Position numbers and translations under genes: made by a program. Positions 1 to 8,299 of a stretch of 64,000 bases of DNA are shown here, in pieces. Every line of letters begins with the position of its first letter. Position 1 is the stretch's first letter. Location: positions 1-64,000 of the forward strand of contig NZ_AZDB01000008.1 in the NCBI RefSeq assembly GCF_001434585.1, written 5' to 3'. The notes under the pieces were generated by a model, which was not told the origin of the DNA, did not search any database, and worked only from the letters and a program-made list of their open reading frames with translations. The stretch comes from Companilactobacillus crustorum JCM 15951. GTDB taxonomy: Bacteria > Bacillota > Bacilli > Lactobacillales > Lactobacillaceae.

Positions 1-146
1 AAATTCGGATTAAATTTGCAATCTACCTTGGCTTTGTCCCATATTATTTAGGAACATTGCAGGAAACAGAAGTCTTGCAGCCAGCAGGAGCTTTGTTTGG
101 TGTTAATGAAACTATGACAGGAATTTTAAAACTATTAGGAAGGTAA
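1..146 (+). CDS. 3' end of an unidentified gene
   Basis: An open frame (codons begin at base 3) runs from the window edge to TAA at 144-146 and encodes about 47 C-terminal residues ending in GILKLLGR. The tail is moderately hydrophobic and I do not recognise the family. No start is visible because the gene enters from the left. It stops about 20 bases before the structured repeat, so the repeat lies directly behind this gene. Confidence 0.5.
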   Translation, partial: IRIKFAIYLGFVPYYLGTLQETEVLQPAGALFGVNETMTGILKLLGR

Positions 147-167
147 AGATATTCAATTTTATTAGCT

Positions 168-715
168 CTTTTTCACGTTAGGTTATAGCGTGAGTATACT
201 AACTGATGTGATTGAAATATGCCATCGTCCGCAAAAAATCTGTGGGCCACTGGAACGTGGTGGACACGACTTAGAGCTAATAATTCCCCACTTCGTGCGT
301 AATTATGGATCTCTAAGCTCGGTCTTCTACTAACCTTGCTTCGCAAGCTAAGTAGAATATCACCACTGAGGGCCCACAGATTTTTTACTACCGATTAAAT
401 CCTTGGTTCTAATATTATTGAACAAATTTGCAGTGTGTAGGGTTTTTTGTCTCTATATATTAAATAGAAATTTTAAATAAAAAAACTGTCGCTATTAGGT
501 ATTCCAGACATACGATTATGTTTGGATTCCTTAACAGCGGCAGTTTTTATCTGCTATCTGAATTTTATAATACTAATTGAACAAAGTAGGAGCCAGTCCG
601 GAGCAAAAATTGGGAATGCGTTCAGCTATGAGACCATAGCGTTCCAACAGCATTCCCACTTTTTGTGGAGGACGGAAATTTAAACATGCTCACGCTATAA
701 CCTAACTTGAGAAAG
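168..715. repeat. MITE-like structured repeat, copy 1
   Basis: A non-coding element bounded by imperfect 27-base terminal inverted repeats (168-194 and 689-715, two mismatches). Inside are three hairpin blocks. Block 1 (about 233-388) is closed by CTGTGGGCC pairing with GGCCCACAG and holds sub-hairpins such as CTACTAACCTTGC with GCAAGCTAAGTAG. Block 2 (about 481-549) pairs AAAAACTGTCGCT with AGCGGCAGTTTTT. Block 3 (about 611-660) pairs GGGAATGC with GCATTCCC around an inner GCTATG/CATAGC stem. A second copy lies at 24401-24888. No open frame of note lies inside, so the element is non-autonomous if mobile. It fills the whole 600-base gap between genes. Confidence 0.8.
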
Positions 716-746
716 AACCTTGTTAGCCAGATAGATCGAACTTTGT

Positions 747-1250
747 TTATTTTTTATTTTTAAAGATGAAGAACTTAGACAAAATATAATTGCCAACAAT
801 TGCCAAAATTTGACCAACTACTTTTGAACCAGTTCCGTTGGCACTTAATAAGGAAATACCTACCCAAAGAGTGGCACTTTCAATTAAAAACGTTAGAATT
901 CTAGTTCCATAAAAAGCCAGCATTTCTTTAAAAGCAGTGTTAGATTTGTGACGAAAGACGATGATACGGTCAATCCAGAAACCGACTTGAACTCCTAGAA
1001 ACCAAGCCACGATATTAGCAAATTGATAATTTAAATGCAGTGCATGATAGAGAATGAAAAAGGTACCAAAGTTAACAACGACTGAAAGGAGTCCCCAGAG
1101 CAAGTAACGGACAGCTTGCTTACCATTGCCTTCTTTTTCGGCAGGATCTTCCTCTATACTGAAAACTGTCCCTGCATCATTGATGCCTTCAGAAACATCA
1201 TCGATAACCCTTGTTAATGGACTTTCATTAAGATCTGTTTTCTTGTTCAT
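747..1250 (-). CDS. GtrA-like membrane protein
   Basis: A 167-residue protein with a hydrophilic N-terminus of about 45 residues followed by four hydrophobic segments between about 48 and 162. The pattern (first helix, then the stretch around FANIVAWFLGVQVGFW, then basic residues) is that of the GtrA/DPMS-type family, small membrane proteins linked to transfer of lipid-linked sugars during cell-envelope glycosylation. A GGGAG ribosome site eight bases before ATG supports the start. No glycosyltransferase partner lies beside it here, so the substrate is unknown. Function beyond family membership is inferred. Confidence 0.8.
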   Translation of the reverse strand: MNKKTDLNESPLTRVIDDVSEGINDAGTVFSIEEDPAEKEGNGKQAVRYLLWGLLSVVVNFGTFFILYHALHLNYQFANIVAWFLGVQVGFWIDRIIVFRHKSNTAFKEMLAFYGTRILTFLIESATLWVGISLLSANGTGSKVVGQILAIVGNYILSKFFIFKNKK

Positions 1251-1387
1251 ATTAAATCTCCCAATTTGAGCTTATATCATAATATTAAACCTTTTTAGTA
1301 GTCAGGAAACAATAAATATAAGCAAGTATTATGTAGCCAATATAGAAATACCATATATAGTGTTTGTTGATTTGACACTATACAATA

Positions 1388-1403
1388 TGTTCCATGTGAA
1401 ACA
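1388..1403. other. parS-like ParB binding site
   Basis: TGTTCCATGTGAAACA differs by one central base from TGTTCCACGTGAAACA, a known form of the ParB (Spo0J) site parS. It sits in the 359-base gap between the divergent gtrA-like and antiporter genes, where I see no other clear element. ParB sites cluster around the origin in Firmicutes, consistent with the walRK-rlmH block downstream. A single mismatched site is suggestive, not proof. Confidence 0.5.
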
Positions 1404-1609
1404 AATGCTAGCTTAAAAGTTAATTAGGGATCACTTACTTCAGAGAAGCAATGCTTCATTATAACAGAGTTTCTTTAGGATTTAGCGGATAACCTTTCGT
1501 TACCAATTTTAAATCTAAATATGCTATATTTAGTCTGCTAATTATAAGGATAGTTAATTTAAAGTGAGTAATATAAATTTGAAAATTCAATATTTAGGAG
1601 GTTAAAACT

Positions 1610-3196
1610 ATGGGGATGATGGTGTCGTCGTTTATTTTGATTTTAGCGGCAGTTATTAGTATTTTTTTGTCGCAAGTCTTTACGAAAATTTCTGTCAGCT
1701 ATATCAGTATGATAATAGGAGCAATTATCTTTTTGATTCCTAGCATAGGTAGAAATATTCAAAGTTTTAATTCTGATATTTTTATTGGCATAATTGTGGC
1801 ACCATTGCTCTTTTTTGAAGGCCAAGCCACAAGATTAAATTCAGTTGGTAAAGAAATAAAGCATATTATTCAGATGACGGTAGTATTGGTTGTTTTATGT
1901 TTAATTTTTTCTGGATTTGGAATTTGGGCGGTTAGTCCGGTTATCTTGCCGTTGGCTTTCATTTTGGCAGCAATCAGTACGCCGACTGATGCTACTGCGA
2001 TGGAATCTGTGACTAATGGTTTAAAGATGCCCAAAAGTGAAGGCGTCTATTTGAAAATGGAGTCGCTTTTCAATGATGCTTCAGGTATTATTTTGCTAAA
2101 CATGGCAATCCTTTGGTATGTAAATGGTTATATTAATTATAGTGAAACGATTGTGGACTTTTTGATTTCTGCTGTAGGGGGAATGATTTTTGGCTTTTCT
2201 GCGGCTTGGGTTATGGTTCTTTTCAGACAAGTTCTTTTGCGAACCTCTTACAGTTCTTTAAATGCTCAGTTGCTTTTATATATTGTCACACCATTAATTT
2301 TGTATTATGCAGCGGAAGCTATACATGTTTCGGGAATCATAACAGTTGTTTGTGCAGGCTTGGTTCACAATGCTGAAGCTCAACGCAGTCGTTTTATCAA
2401 TGCTCCACAGATTCACTTGGGCTTTGATTTAGTTTCAATGATTACAGAAATATTGAATAGTATTGTTTTTGTTATTTTAGGTTTTATGTTTTTACAGATC
2501 ATTTCAAAGGAAAAACTTTCCTATAATTCACTGAACTGGATAATGATAGGGATAACGATGTATCTGATCAATATTGTGACCCGATACATTTATGGGAGAT
2601 TGCGTTTAAAATTCAATAATCGTTCGGGATGGATTTTTTCTCTCGGAGGCGTTCATGGAGCGGTTACGTTGGCTTTAGCCTATACATTGGCTGAATATCA
2701 CGTTAAGGCTGAAGATTTTAATTTGGTTTTATTTTCAGAGAGCATCTTAATTATTTTAAGTTTAATAGTACCAACGATTGTTTTCCGGTTTCTTTTGAAA
2801 AAAGATGTGGCTGAAAGTGAAATTGAGGTTGAGGTAGATAAAATTAGAATCAATATGGTTCACAAAGCCATAGATACGGTGGAAAAAATGTATCTGCCAG
2901 ATAATGTTAAAAAATCAGTAATCTTTGATTTAATGTCGCAAAAACAAAAAACTAGAACAAGAGATTTTGTAAAAGCTTGGTTAGACGTTGTACGCCATCC
3001 AGAATTTACTGGCGCTGAAAAGGAACTGGAAATGCGTGCGTTCATGAATGCTTTGGCTCAAGAACGTGAATATTTGGATATGATCTCTCAAAGTGAAGTC
3101 AAATATCAGAGCTATGTATTTGATCTATATAATGAAGTTTTAATGGCGGAATCTCTGGTTATTGGTCCGACTGTTTTAGATGAGAATGATGATTGA
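1610..3196 (+). CDS. Na+/H+ antiporter, CPA1 (NhaP/NHE) family
   Basis: A 528-residue integral membrane protein. The first 400 residues form about 12 transmembrane segments and the last 130 are a hydrophilic cytoplasmic tail. Motifs typical of the CPA1 exchangers are visible: STPTDATA at about 123-130 and FNDASG at about 154-159, which carries the Asn-Asp pair of the ion site. It should exchange Na+ (or K+) for protons to control cytoplasmic pH and salt. A strong AGGAGG lies eight bases before ATG. It is a single-gene unit closed by a hairpin terminator. Ion specificity cannot be read from sequence. Confidence 0.88.
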   Translation: MGMMVSSFILILAAVISIFLSQVFTKISVSYISMIIGAIIFLIPSIGRNIQSFNSDIFIGIIVAPLLFFEGQATRLNSVGKEIKHIIQMTVVLVVLCLIFSGFGIWAVSPVILPLAFILAAISTPTDATAMESVTNGLKMPKSEGVYLKMESLFNDASGIILLNMAILWYVNGYINYSETIVDFLISAVGGMIFGFSAAWVMVLFRQVLLRTSYSSLNAQLLLYIVTPLILYYAAEAIHVSGIITVVCAGLVHNAEAQRSRFINAPQIHLGFDLVSMITEILNSIVFVILGFMFLQIISKEKLSYNSLNWIMIGITMYLINIVTRYIYGRLRLKFNNRSGWIFSLGGVHGAVTLALAYTLAEYHVKAEDFNLVLFSESILIILSLIVPTIVFRFLLKKDVAESEIEVEVDKIRINMVHKAIDTVEKMYLPDNVKKSVIFDLMSQKQKTRTRDFVKAWLDVVRHPEFTGAEKELEMRAFMNALAQEREYLDMISQSEVKYQSYVFDLYNEVLMAESLVIGPTVLDENDD

Positions 3197-3217
3197 TTTA
3201 AAAATTAATAAGTCTCA

Positions 3218-3265
3218 AAAAAGCTGAGTGAGTTAACTATCTAGTTAATCACTTAGCTTTTTTTA
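3218..3265 (+). terminator. Terminator of the antiporter gene
   Basis: AAGCTGAGTGAGTTAACT pairs with AGTTAATCACTTAGCTT and is followed by a T run. Confidence 0.85.
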
Positions 3266-3366
3266 AGTAGATATTTGCATTATGCACCTAACGGTGTTAT
3301 TTTAAATACGTGCTAAATGCACATATATTATTAAAAATAAAAACTTAAATAAAGAAGGAATTTTAT

Positions 3367-4320
3367 ATGAAAGCTGCAATTGTTAAACAAGCTGGAACAA
3401 ATCCAGTCTATGAAAGTTTTAAAGAACCAATTGCTCAAGCTGAAAATGTCAAAATTGACGTTACTGCAGCTGCTTTGAGCAATTTAACTAAGATGCAAGC
3501 AACTGGAAAGCATTATTCATCCAAGCAAGATTTTCCACTTGTCGCAGGAAATGACGGAGTAGGGATTTTAGATGGACAAAGAGTTTATTTTGCTTCGCCA
3601 ACTATGCCTTATGGATCACTGTGCGAACGAACTTTAGTGAATAAAAAGCTAATTATTCCTTTGCCAGAAGGAATTGACGATATTACCGCAGCTGCTATTG
3701 CTAATCCTGGGATGTCGTCATGGGTTGCTTTAAACAGTCGAGCTCATTTTAAGGCTGGACAAACAGTATTGATAAATGGAGCTACAGGTAGTGCCGGTAG
3801 TTTAGCTGTCAAAATTGCTTATCATTTAGGAGCTAAAAAAGTAATTGTGACTGGTAGAAATGCTGATAAATTAAGCAAATTGGCCGCTGATGAAATGGTG
3901 CCCTTTGATATGACTGTACCTAACGGTTCAGAAGAATTTACTAATAAGTTGATCCCATACTTTTCTAATGGAATTGATGTGGTTTTAGATTATCTTTGGG
4001 GTGACAGTTCTTTAGCAATTATGAAGGCCGTTGCTGCCTCTGATGCTAAAAATGTTACTCGCTTCGTCAGTATTGGGGCAGCTAGTGGTCAACGAGAAAT
4101 AACTTTGCCATCGGCAATCTTACGTTCTTCGAAAATTGAAATTCTTGGCAGTGGATTGAAGAGTGCCTCTATTTCAGAATTATTATCTGGAATTAAAGGG
4201 GTTTTCGATTGGGCAGCTAAGGAACACATTACAATTCCTACAGAGACTTTTGATTTAGAAAATATCGCTGCCGCTTGGCAAGCTCCATTAACGCCAAGAG
4301 CTGTCGTGAAGGTGCAATAA
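3367..4320 (+). CDS. Zinc-independent MDR-family oxidoreductase
   Basis: A 317-residue medium-chain dehydrogenase/reductase of the quinone-oxidoreductase type. An N-terminal GroES-like domain precedes a Rossmann fold with the nucleotide motif NGATGSAG at about 137-144. The cysteines and histidine that bind zinc in alcohol dehydrogenases are missing, so it probably reduces enones, quinones or similar carbonyls with NADPH. AAGAAGGA precedes the ATG. The stop codon overlaps the start of a MarR gene, and such pairs usually mean that the repressor controls the enzyme in response to an electrophile or phenolic compound. The substrate is unknown. Confidence 0.82.
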   Translation: MKAAIVKQAGTNPVYESFKEPIAQAENVKIDVTAAALSNLTKMQATGKHYSSKQDFPLVAGNDGVGILDGQRVYFASPTMPYGSLCERTLVNKKLIIPLPEGIDDITAAAIANPGMSSWVALNSRAHFKAGQTVLINGATGSAGSLAVKIAYHLGAKKVIVTGRNADKLSKLAADEMVPFDMTVPNGSEEFTNKLIPYFSNGIDVVLDYLWGDSSLAIMKAVAASDAKNVTRFVSIGAASGQREITLPSAILRSSKIEILGSGLKSASISELLSGIKGVFDWAAKEHITIPTETFDLENIAAAWQAPLTPRAVVKVQ

Positions 4321-4754
4321 TGGAAAATGAATTGATTAAAGCACTCGTGACGATTGTGGCATTTTTTAACCGTACAGATCGTGATAAAGCCTTTGTTAAA
4401 GATGCAAATATTGATCTGGAAGCAACATCTTTTCAATTATTTGTGACAATAGGTCGGATGCAGCCAACGAATGTGAGTGATTTAGCTAATATTCTTGGTA
4501 AAAGTCATTCAAGTATTAGTCGTCAAGTGGATAAACTGGAAAATCATGGTTTAATTTTGACAAAAGATGCTGATAAAGATGCCCGAATTCGAGTAATTGA
4601 ATTATCGAAATTAGGAGAGGATATTACCAATACTATTAATGAGACTCGTTTGAAAAAAATTCAGACAGGATTAGACGATTGGACTGAAAATGAGAAACAA
4701 CAATTATTGGAAAGCTTAAATCATTTGGCTAAAACTTTAAAACAAATGGATTAG
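4320..4754 (+). CDS. MarR-family transcriptional regulator
   Basis: A 144-residue winged-helix protein. The recognition region (NVSDLANILGKSHSSISRQ, about 56-74) and the wing that follows match MarR. I chose the ATG at 4320 because it overlaps the TAA of the oxidoreductase (TAATG) and has AAGG six bases upstream; longer in-frame starts would lie inside the previous gene. Translational coupling suggests it is made together with the oxidoreductase and probably represses that operon. The ligand is unknown. Confidence 0.85.
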   Translation: MENELIKALVTIVAFFNRTDRDKAFVKDANIDLEATSFQLFVTIGRMQPTNVSDLANILGKSHSSISRQVDKLENHGLILTKDADKDARIRVIELSKLGEDITNTINETRLKKIQTGLDDWTENEKQQLLESLNHLAKTLKQMD

Positions 4755-4803
4755 TAAAAAGAGAGCGGAGTAAAATATGGTCAGCTTCCGAGTATTAAAG
4801 TGA

Positions 4804-4842
4804 AAAAAAGACGACAACTCGAGTTTGAGTTGCCGTCTTTTT
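4804..4842. terminator. Bidirectional terminator
   Basis: AAAAAGACGACAACTC pairs with GAGTTGCCGTCTTTTT between two convergent genes (MarR on plus, hydrolase on minus), with A and T runs on both sides. Confidence 0.85.
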
Positions 4843-4875
4843 GATGCAAATTTAGTAAATATGTCTCAAAATCTT

Positions 4876-5700
4876 TTATTTGCGGTAGTAATTTAAAATG
4901 ATATTAGTTATTTCCTGGCTGTTGTCTAATGGTAAAACATGTTCGCCATCAATAATTTTATATTCAAAAGTATTATTCACATATTTAACTGATTGAGACA
5001 TTTGAGACTCACTCAAGTAAGGATCATTTTTGCCATAAATACCTAATACAGGGATGTCAGTTTTAGGTAGTTTAGTTTTGTTAGCAAATTTAGGATTTAA
5101 ATTAGCTCTATACAAATTCAAAGCGGCCGTAAAACGACCTGGACGACTTAAATCGGAAATATAGTGTTTATCTAATTCTGAATGGTTGCGGCAGAATAGT
5201 CTAAGTGTTGCCCAATCATTTTGTGAAAACATTTTTTCTGCAAAACCTTCGGTTTGAAAAGCCATAGTATACCAAGCCTTTTGCTTCTGCCCAAAGCCAC
5301 CGTCGAGTGCATAGGCATAAGGATTTCCAACTGACAGAGCTACATAAGAAGAGAATTCTTTAGGGAAAAATGAGGCTAAAGTCCAGCCAATATTAGCACC
5401 CCAATCGTGGGCAATCAATTTCATGGGTTTTTCAATTCCTAGGGAATGCTTCAATTCTAAAATATCTTTAGCTAATTTGTCAGCACGATAATTTTCTACT
5501 CCTTCAGGGGCCTCAGATTGTCCAAAACCACGTAAATCTGGAGCAATAGTGCGATAACCATTCTTGTTGAGAATGGGGATAACTTTTCTCCAAACGTCGC
5601 CTGAATCGGGAAATCCATGCAATAACATAATTGACTCGCCTTGGCCCTCATCGTAATAGGCCATTTTAATTTCTGATAGTTGTATAATTTTTCTGTCCAA
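4876..5700 (-). CDS. Alpha/beta hydrolase, epoxide hydrolase-like
   Basis: About 274 residues with an alpha/beta-hydrolase fold: oxyanion motif HGFPDS at about 28-33, nucleophile elbow AHDWGA with Asp at about 99, acid in YGKNDPYLS and catalytic His in DGEHVLPL. An Asp nucleophile in HDWG is typical of soluble epoxide hydrolases and haloalkane dehalogenases, not esterases. I take the TTG at 5700 as start because AAGGAG lies nine bases upstream; the in-frame TTG three codons earlier touches that site. It lies 42 bases downstream of a TetR gene on the same strand, probably in one operon. The substrate is unknown. Confidence 0.8.
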   Translation of the reverse strand: MDRKIIQLSEIKMAYYDEGQGESIMLLHGFPDSGDVWRKVIPILNKNGYRTIAPDLRGFGQSEAPEGVENYRADKLAKDILELKHSLGIEKPMKLIAHDWGANIGWTLASFFPKEFSSYVALSVGNPYAYALDGGFGQKQKAWYTMAFQTEGFAEKMFSQNDWATLRLFCRNHSELDKHYISDLSRPGRFTAALNLYRANLNPKFANKTKLPKTDIPVLGIYGKNDPYLSESQMSQSVKYVNNTFEYKIIDGEHVLPLDNSQEITNIILNYYRK

Positions 5701-5742
5701 TATGATCAACTCCTTATGCTAGGAGTATACGATGTCGTTGAG

Positions 5743-6312
5743 TTAGTTTTCATTACCCAAAAGTCTAGTTGTGGGTAAATTAGTCAAATAATTTTTGGTG
5801 AAACCAATCAGATCATAAAATTGATTTATTAAGTCACTTTCGTTAGTGGGACATCCTTTCAAAAGCCAATTTTTAATCAACCCGGTCCATCCGTTGGCGT
5901 AAAAACGAGCGTAAAAGTTCAGATCAACTTGAGATTTGTCAGTATTTAAATCAATAAAGAGTGTCGAAAAATGTCTTTGCATATGATCTGTAAAGATTTT
6001 TTCCCATAAACTATTGTCGTTATTGAGACAGTGCTGATAAAATCTGTTTTTATTTTTCAGGATAGTTAACATTTTTCGAGCATTATTGGGCCACGTGACT
6101 TGCACATTTTGAGAGACAGGAAAAGTGTTTTGTAAATCTCGTAGATAAATAAATTTCAATAATTCGTATTTATCATCAAAGTAATAATAGAATAGCTTTC
6201 TATTAATATTTAAATTATTGCAAATATTACTAATATGAATTTTTGAAAAATTTTCTTGATTGGTTAACCGGATAAATTCATTGATAATTCTATCCTTATT
6301 GTTAGTTTCCAA
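5743..6312 (-). CDS. TetR/AcrR-family regulator
   Basis: A 189-residue protein with an N-terminal TetR-type helix-turn-helix (about 10-50; IHISNICNNLNINRKLFYYY) and a helical C-terminal ligand/dimer domain. It begins at TTG, with AGGAG eight bases upstream. It is transcribed just ahead of the hydrolase and probably autoregulates that operon. The C-terminal part resembles the TetR_C group found beside dihydroxyacetone-kinase and similar genes, but no ligand can be assigned. Confidence 0.82.
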   Translation of the reverse strand: METNNKDRIINEFIRLTNQENFSKIHISNICNNLNINRKLFYYYFDDKYELLKFIYLRDLQNTFPVSQNVQVTWPNNARKMLTILKNKNRFYQHCLNNDNSLWEKIFTDHMQRHFSTLFIDLNTDKSQVDLNFYARFYANGWTGLIKNWLLKGCPTNESDLINQFYDLIGFTKNYLTNLPTTRLLGNEN

Positions 6313-6430
6313 AGCAAAATCTCCTAATGAAGGATTCTTTAAACTGATGTTAAAATTAGTTTTTCAAGTTGCACCTATTTTAAAAGTGGCTTTTAATTAT
6401 GGTAACAGAACAGAGAAAATGGGGTAACTA

Positions 6431-6976
6431 ATTATAGATAAGAAGAGTTTACGTAAACAACAGATCAAACGATTAAGTAAGAACAAACAACAGACTGCTG
6501 AAGAGGGGAAAAAGTTGTTACACAACCTAATGCAAACAGTTGAATGGCAAAGTGCAAAAACGATTGCTACAACAGTTAGCAATTTGTTTGAAGTTCCTAC
6601 TGAACCAATAATTCAAGCAGCTATAAAAGCGGACAAAACAGTTTATCTACCTAAAACAATGCCACATCGGCAAATGGCTTTTTTACCATTTACTAGTTAT
6701 GAAGATTTAGTTATTAGTGATTTTGGTATTCCTGAACCAGTGTATGAGCTTCAATTGGTTAATCAACGGCCCGATTTAGTATTGGTTCCAGGACTGGCTT
6801 TTGCTGATGATACAAATTATCGAGTAGGATTTGGTGGCGGCTATTATGATCGTTTTTTGGCCGAGTATACAGGCAAAACGATTTCCTTAGTTCCAACAAC
6901 CATGTATTTTGACCGTACTGATTGGGAAGTTGAAGAGTACGATATTAAAATAGACAAATTAATCTACGCTGAATAA
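6431..6976 (+). CDS. 5-formyltetrahydrofolate cyclo-ligase, unusual start
   Basis: The enzyme converts 5-formyl-THF to 5,10-methenyl-THF with ATP. The signature GFGGGYYDR lies at about 133-141. The family begins with a basic helix of the type K-x-x-LRK; that helix is encoded here (DKKSLRKQQIKRLSK) upstream of the first in-frame TTG (6515). Between the in-frame TAA at 6425 and 6515 there is no ATG, GTG or TTG, so translation must begin at ATT (6431) or ATA (6434). A GGGGT sequence sits 5-8 bases before them. Starting at 6431 gives 181 residues, normal for the family; 6515 gives only 153 and loses the ATP-binding helix. An in-frame ATG at 6419 is cut off by that TAA. Confidence 0.75.
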   Translation: MIDKKSLRKQQIKRLSKNKQQTAEEGKKLLHNLMQTVEWQSAKTIATTVSNLFEVPTEPIIQAAIKADKTVYLPKTMPHRQMAFLPFTSYEDLVISDFGIPEPVYELQLVNQRPDLVLVPGLAFADDTNYRVGFGGGYYDRFLAEYTGKTISLVPTTMYFDRTDWEVEEYDIKIDKLIYAE

Positions 6977-7076
6977 TTTGTCTACTTTTATAAAAGAATG
7001 CTACTTATAAAATATTTTAAAAGATTCGAATTGCTGTAAAAACTAAGGCAATGATGTTAGTATAAGCAATTGCAAA

Positions 7077-7116
7077 ATAAAAAGACTGTTTATTGTTTTG
7101 AATAACAGTCTTTTTT
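7077..7116 (+). terminator. Terminator downstream of the cyclo-ligase
   Basis: AAAGACTGTT pairs with AACAGTCTTT, followed by a T run. It lies about 100 bases past the stop codon. Confidence 0.75.
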
Positions 7117-7163
7117 CCAAGCATTGAGTGGTATTTCAATAATTTGTTGTAAATTAAAGCACT

Positions 7164-7198
7164 AAAAAACCGATTATGATTTAATCATAATCGGTTTA
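7164..7198 (-). terminator. Terminator of tRNA-Lys
   Basis: AAACCGATTATGAT pairs with ATCATAATCGGTTT. On the minus strand it ends in a run of six U residues directly after the tRNA. Confidence 0.85.
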
Positions 7199-7213
7199 AG
7201 CGTGAATCGCTAA

Positions 7214-7286
7214 TGGGTGGTTGGGGGATCGAACCCCAGACCCACGGATTAAGAGTCCGTTGCTCTGCCAGCTGAGCTAACCACCC
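7214..7286 (-). tRNA. tRNA-Lys(CTT)
   Basis: A 73-base cloverleaf read on the minus strand: acceptor GGGTGGT with ACCACCC, D arm AGCTCAGCTGGCAGAGC, anticodon stem ACGGA/TCCGT with loop CTCTTAA (anticodon CTT), T arm TGGGGTTCGATCCCC, and discriminator A. CCA is not encoded. A terminator follows immediately, so it is transcribed alone. Confidence 0.95.
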
Positions 7287-7464
7287 ATGTATCTTGCGTT
7301 GATTGCTTATCTCTCTCAACCAACGAGATATATAATACCATACGCTTAAAATTAATAGCAAGTACTTTTTTAAAAAAATACAAAAAAAGTTAAGGCAGCT
7401 TTATGCTGGTTTTGTTTTAATAAGTAATAACTTGTATAATATTCATGTCAAGGAGATAAATTAT

Positions 7465-8166
7465 ATGGCTAAAAAAATTCTAGTAGTAGATGATGAAAAA
7501 CCAATTTCCGATATTGTTAAATATAATTTGGAAAATGAAGGCTACGAAGTCATAACTGCTTTTGATGGACAAGAGGCTTTGGATAAAGTAGAAGAAGATG
7601 ATCCAGATCTAATTTTACTTGATTTAATGCTTCCAGTTATAGACGGTCTTGAAGTAGCAAGAACTATCAGAAAAACAAAAGACACTCCAATTATTATGTT
7701 GACGGCTAAAGATACTGAAATTGATAAGGTTATTGGCCTAGAACTTGGGGCAGACGATTACGTTACAAAGCCATTTTCTAATCGTGAACTGGTTGCTCGT
7801 GTCAAAGCTCGTTTAAGAACACAGACACATGCACACAGCGAAGACGCTAAAAGCAGCGAGATTAAAATTGGCGATTTAACGATTCTCCCCGATGCTTATA
7901 CCGTAACGAAGAATGGTAAGGAAATTGAACTAACACATCGTGAGTTTGAATTATTGCATTACTTAGCTCAACATATCGGTCAAGTGATGAAACGTGAACA
8001 TTTGCTTCAAACGGTCTGGGGTTATGATTACTTTGGTGATGTTAGAACGGTGGATGTTACTGTAAGACGTTTGCGTGAAAAAATCGAAAATAATCCTAGT
8101 CAGCCGGAATGGTTGATGACTCGTCGTGGAGTAGGGTATTATTTGAGAGATCCTGATGGCGAATAG
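7465..8166 (+). CDS. walR: Response regulator WalR (YycF)
   Basis: A 233-residue OmpR-type regulator. The receiver domain has the acidic pair at 9-10 (VVDDEK), phospho-acceptor Asp in LLDLMLP near 53 and Lys in TKPFSNREL near 102. The C-terminal winged helix binds DNA. The ATG at 7465 has AAGGAG eight bases upstream and gives the standard N-terminus [10 protein letters not shown]. WalR controls cell-wall hydrolase genes and is essential in most Firmicutes. It heads the conserved walRK-yycHIJ-htrA block. Unlike the usual tight pairing, a 133-base gap with a hairpin separates it from walK. Confidence 0.96.
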   Translation: MAKKILVVDDEKPISDIVKYNLENEGYEVITAFDGQEALDKVEEDDPDLILLDLMLPVIDGLEVARTIRKTKDTPIIMLTAKDTEIDKVIGLELGADDYVTKPFSNRELVARVKARLRTQTHAHSEDAKSSEIKIGDLTILPDAYTVTKNGKEIELTHREFELLHYLAQHIGQVMKREHLLQTVWGYDYFGDVRTVDVTVRRLREKIENNPSQPEWLMTRRGVGYYLRDPDGE

Positions 8167-8200
8167 CTTTGAGGTTATTGTCATAATTAAATAAAAAAAT

Positions 8201-8243
8201 TAAAAAACTGGTTTGTTGATATGAAAAACAAGTCAGTTTTTTT
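8201..8243 (+). terminator. Hairpin with T run between walR and walK
   Basis: AAAAACTGGTTTGTT pairs imperfectly with AACAAGTCAGTTTTT, followed by a T run. It is a plausible intrinsic terminator or attenuator inside the operon. A TATAAT at about 8259-8264 just downstream may serve a separate walK promoter. Confidence 0.6.
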
Positions 8244-8299
8244 GTTATCTTCATAGCTGTATAATAAAACTAAGTCTGTAATATTTAGGTGGAAATATT

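Noticed and set aside
168-390. Hairpin block resembling CRISPR repeats or an rRNA-like RNA
   Set aside because: Repeated parts are inverted, not direct with spacers, and no known structured RNA motif fits.
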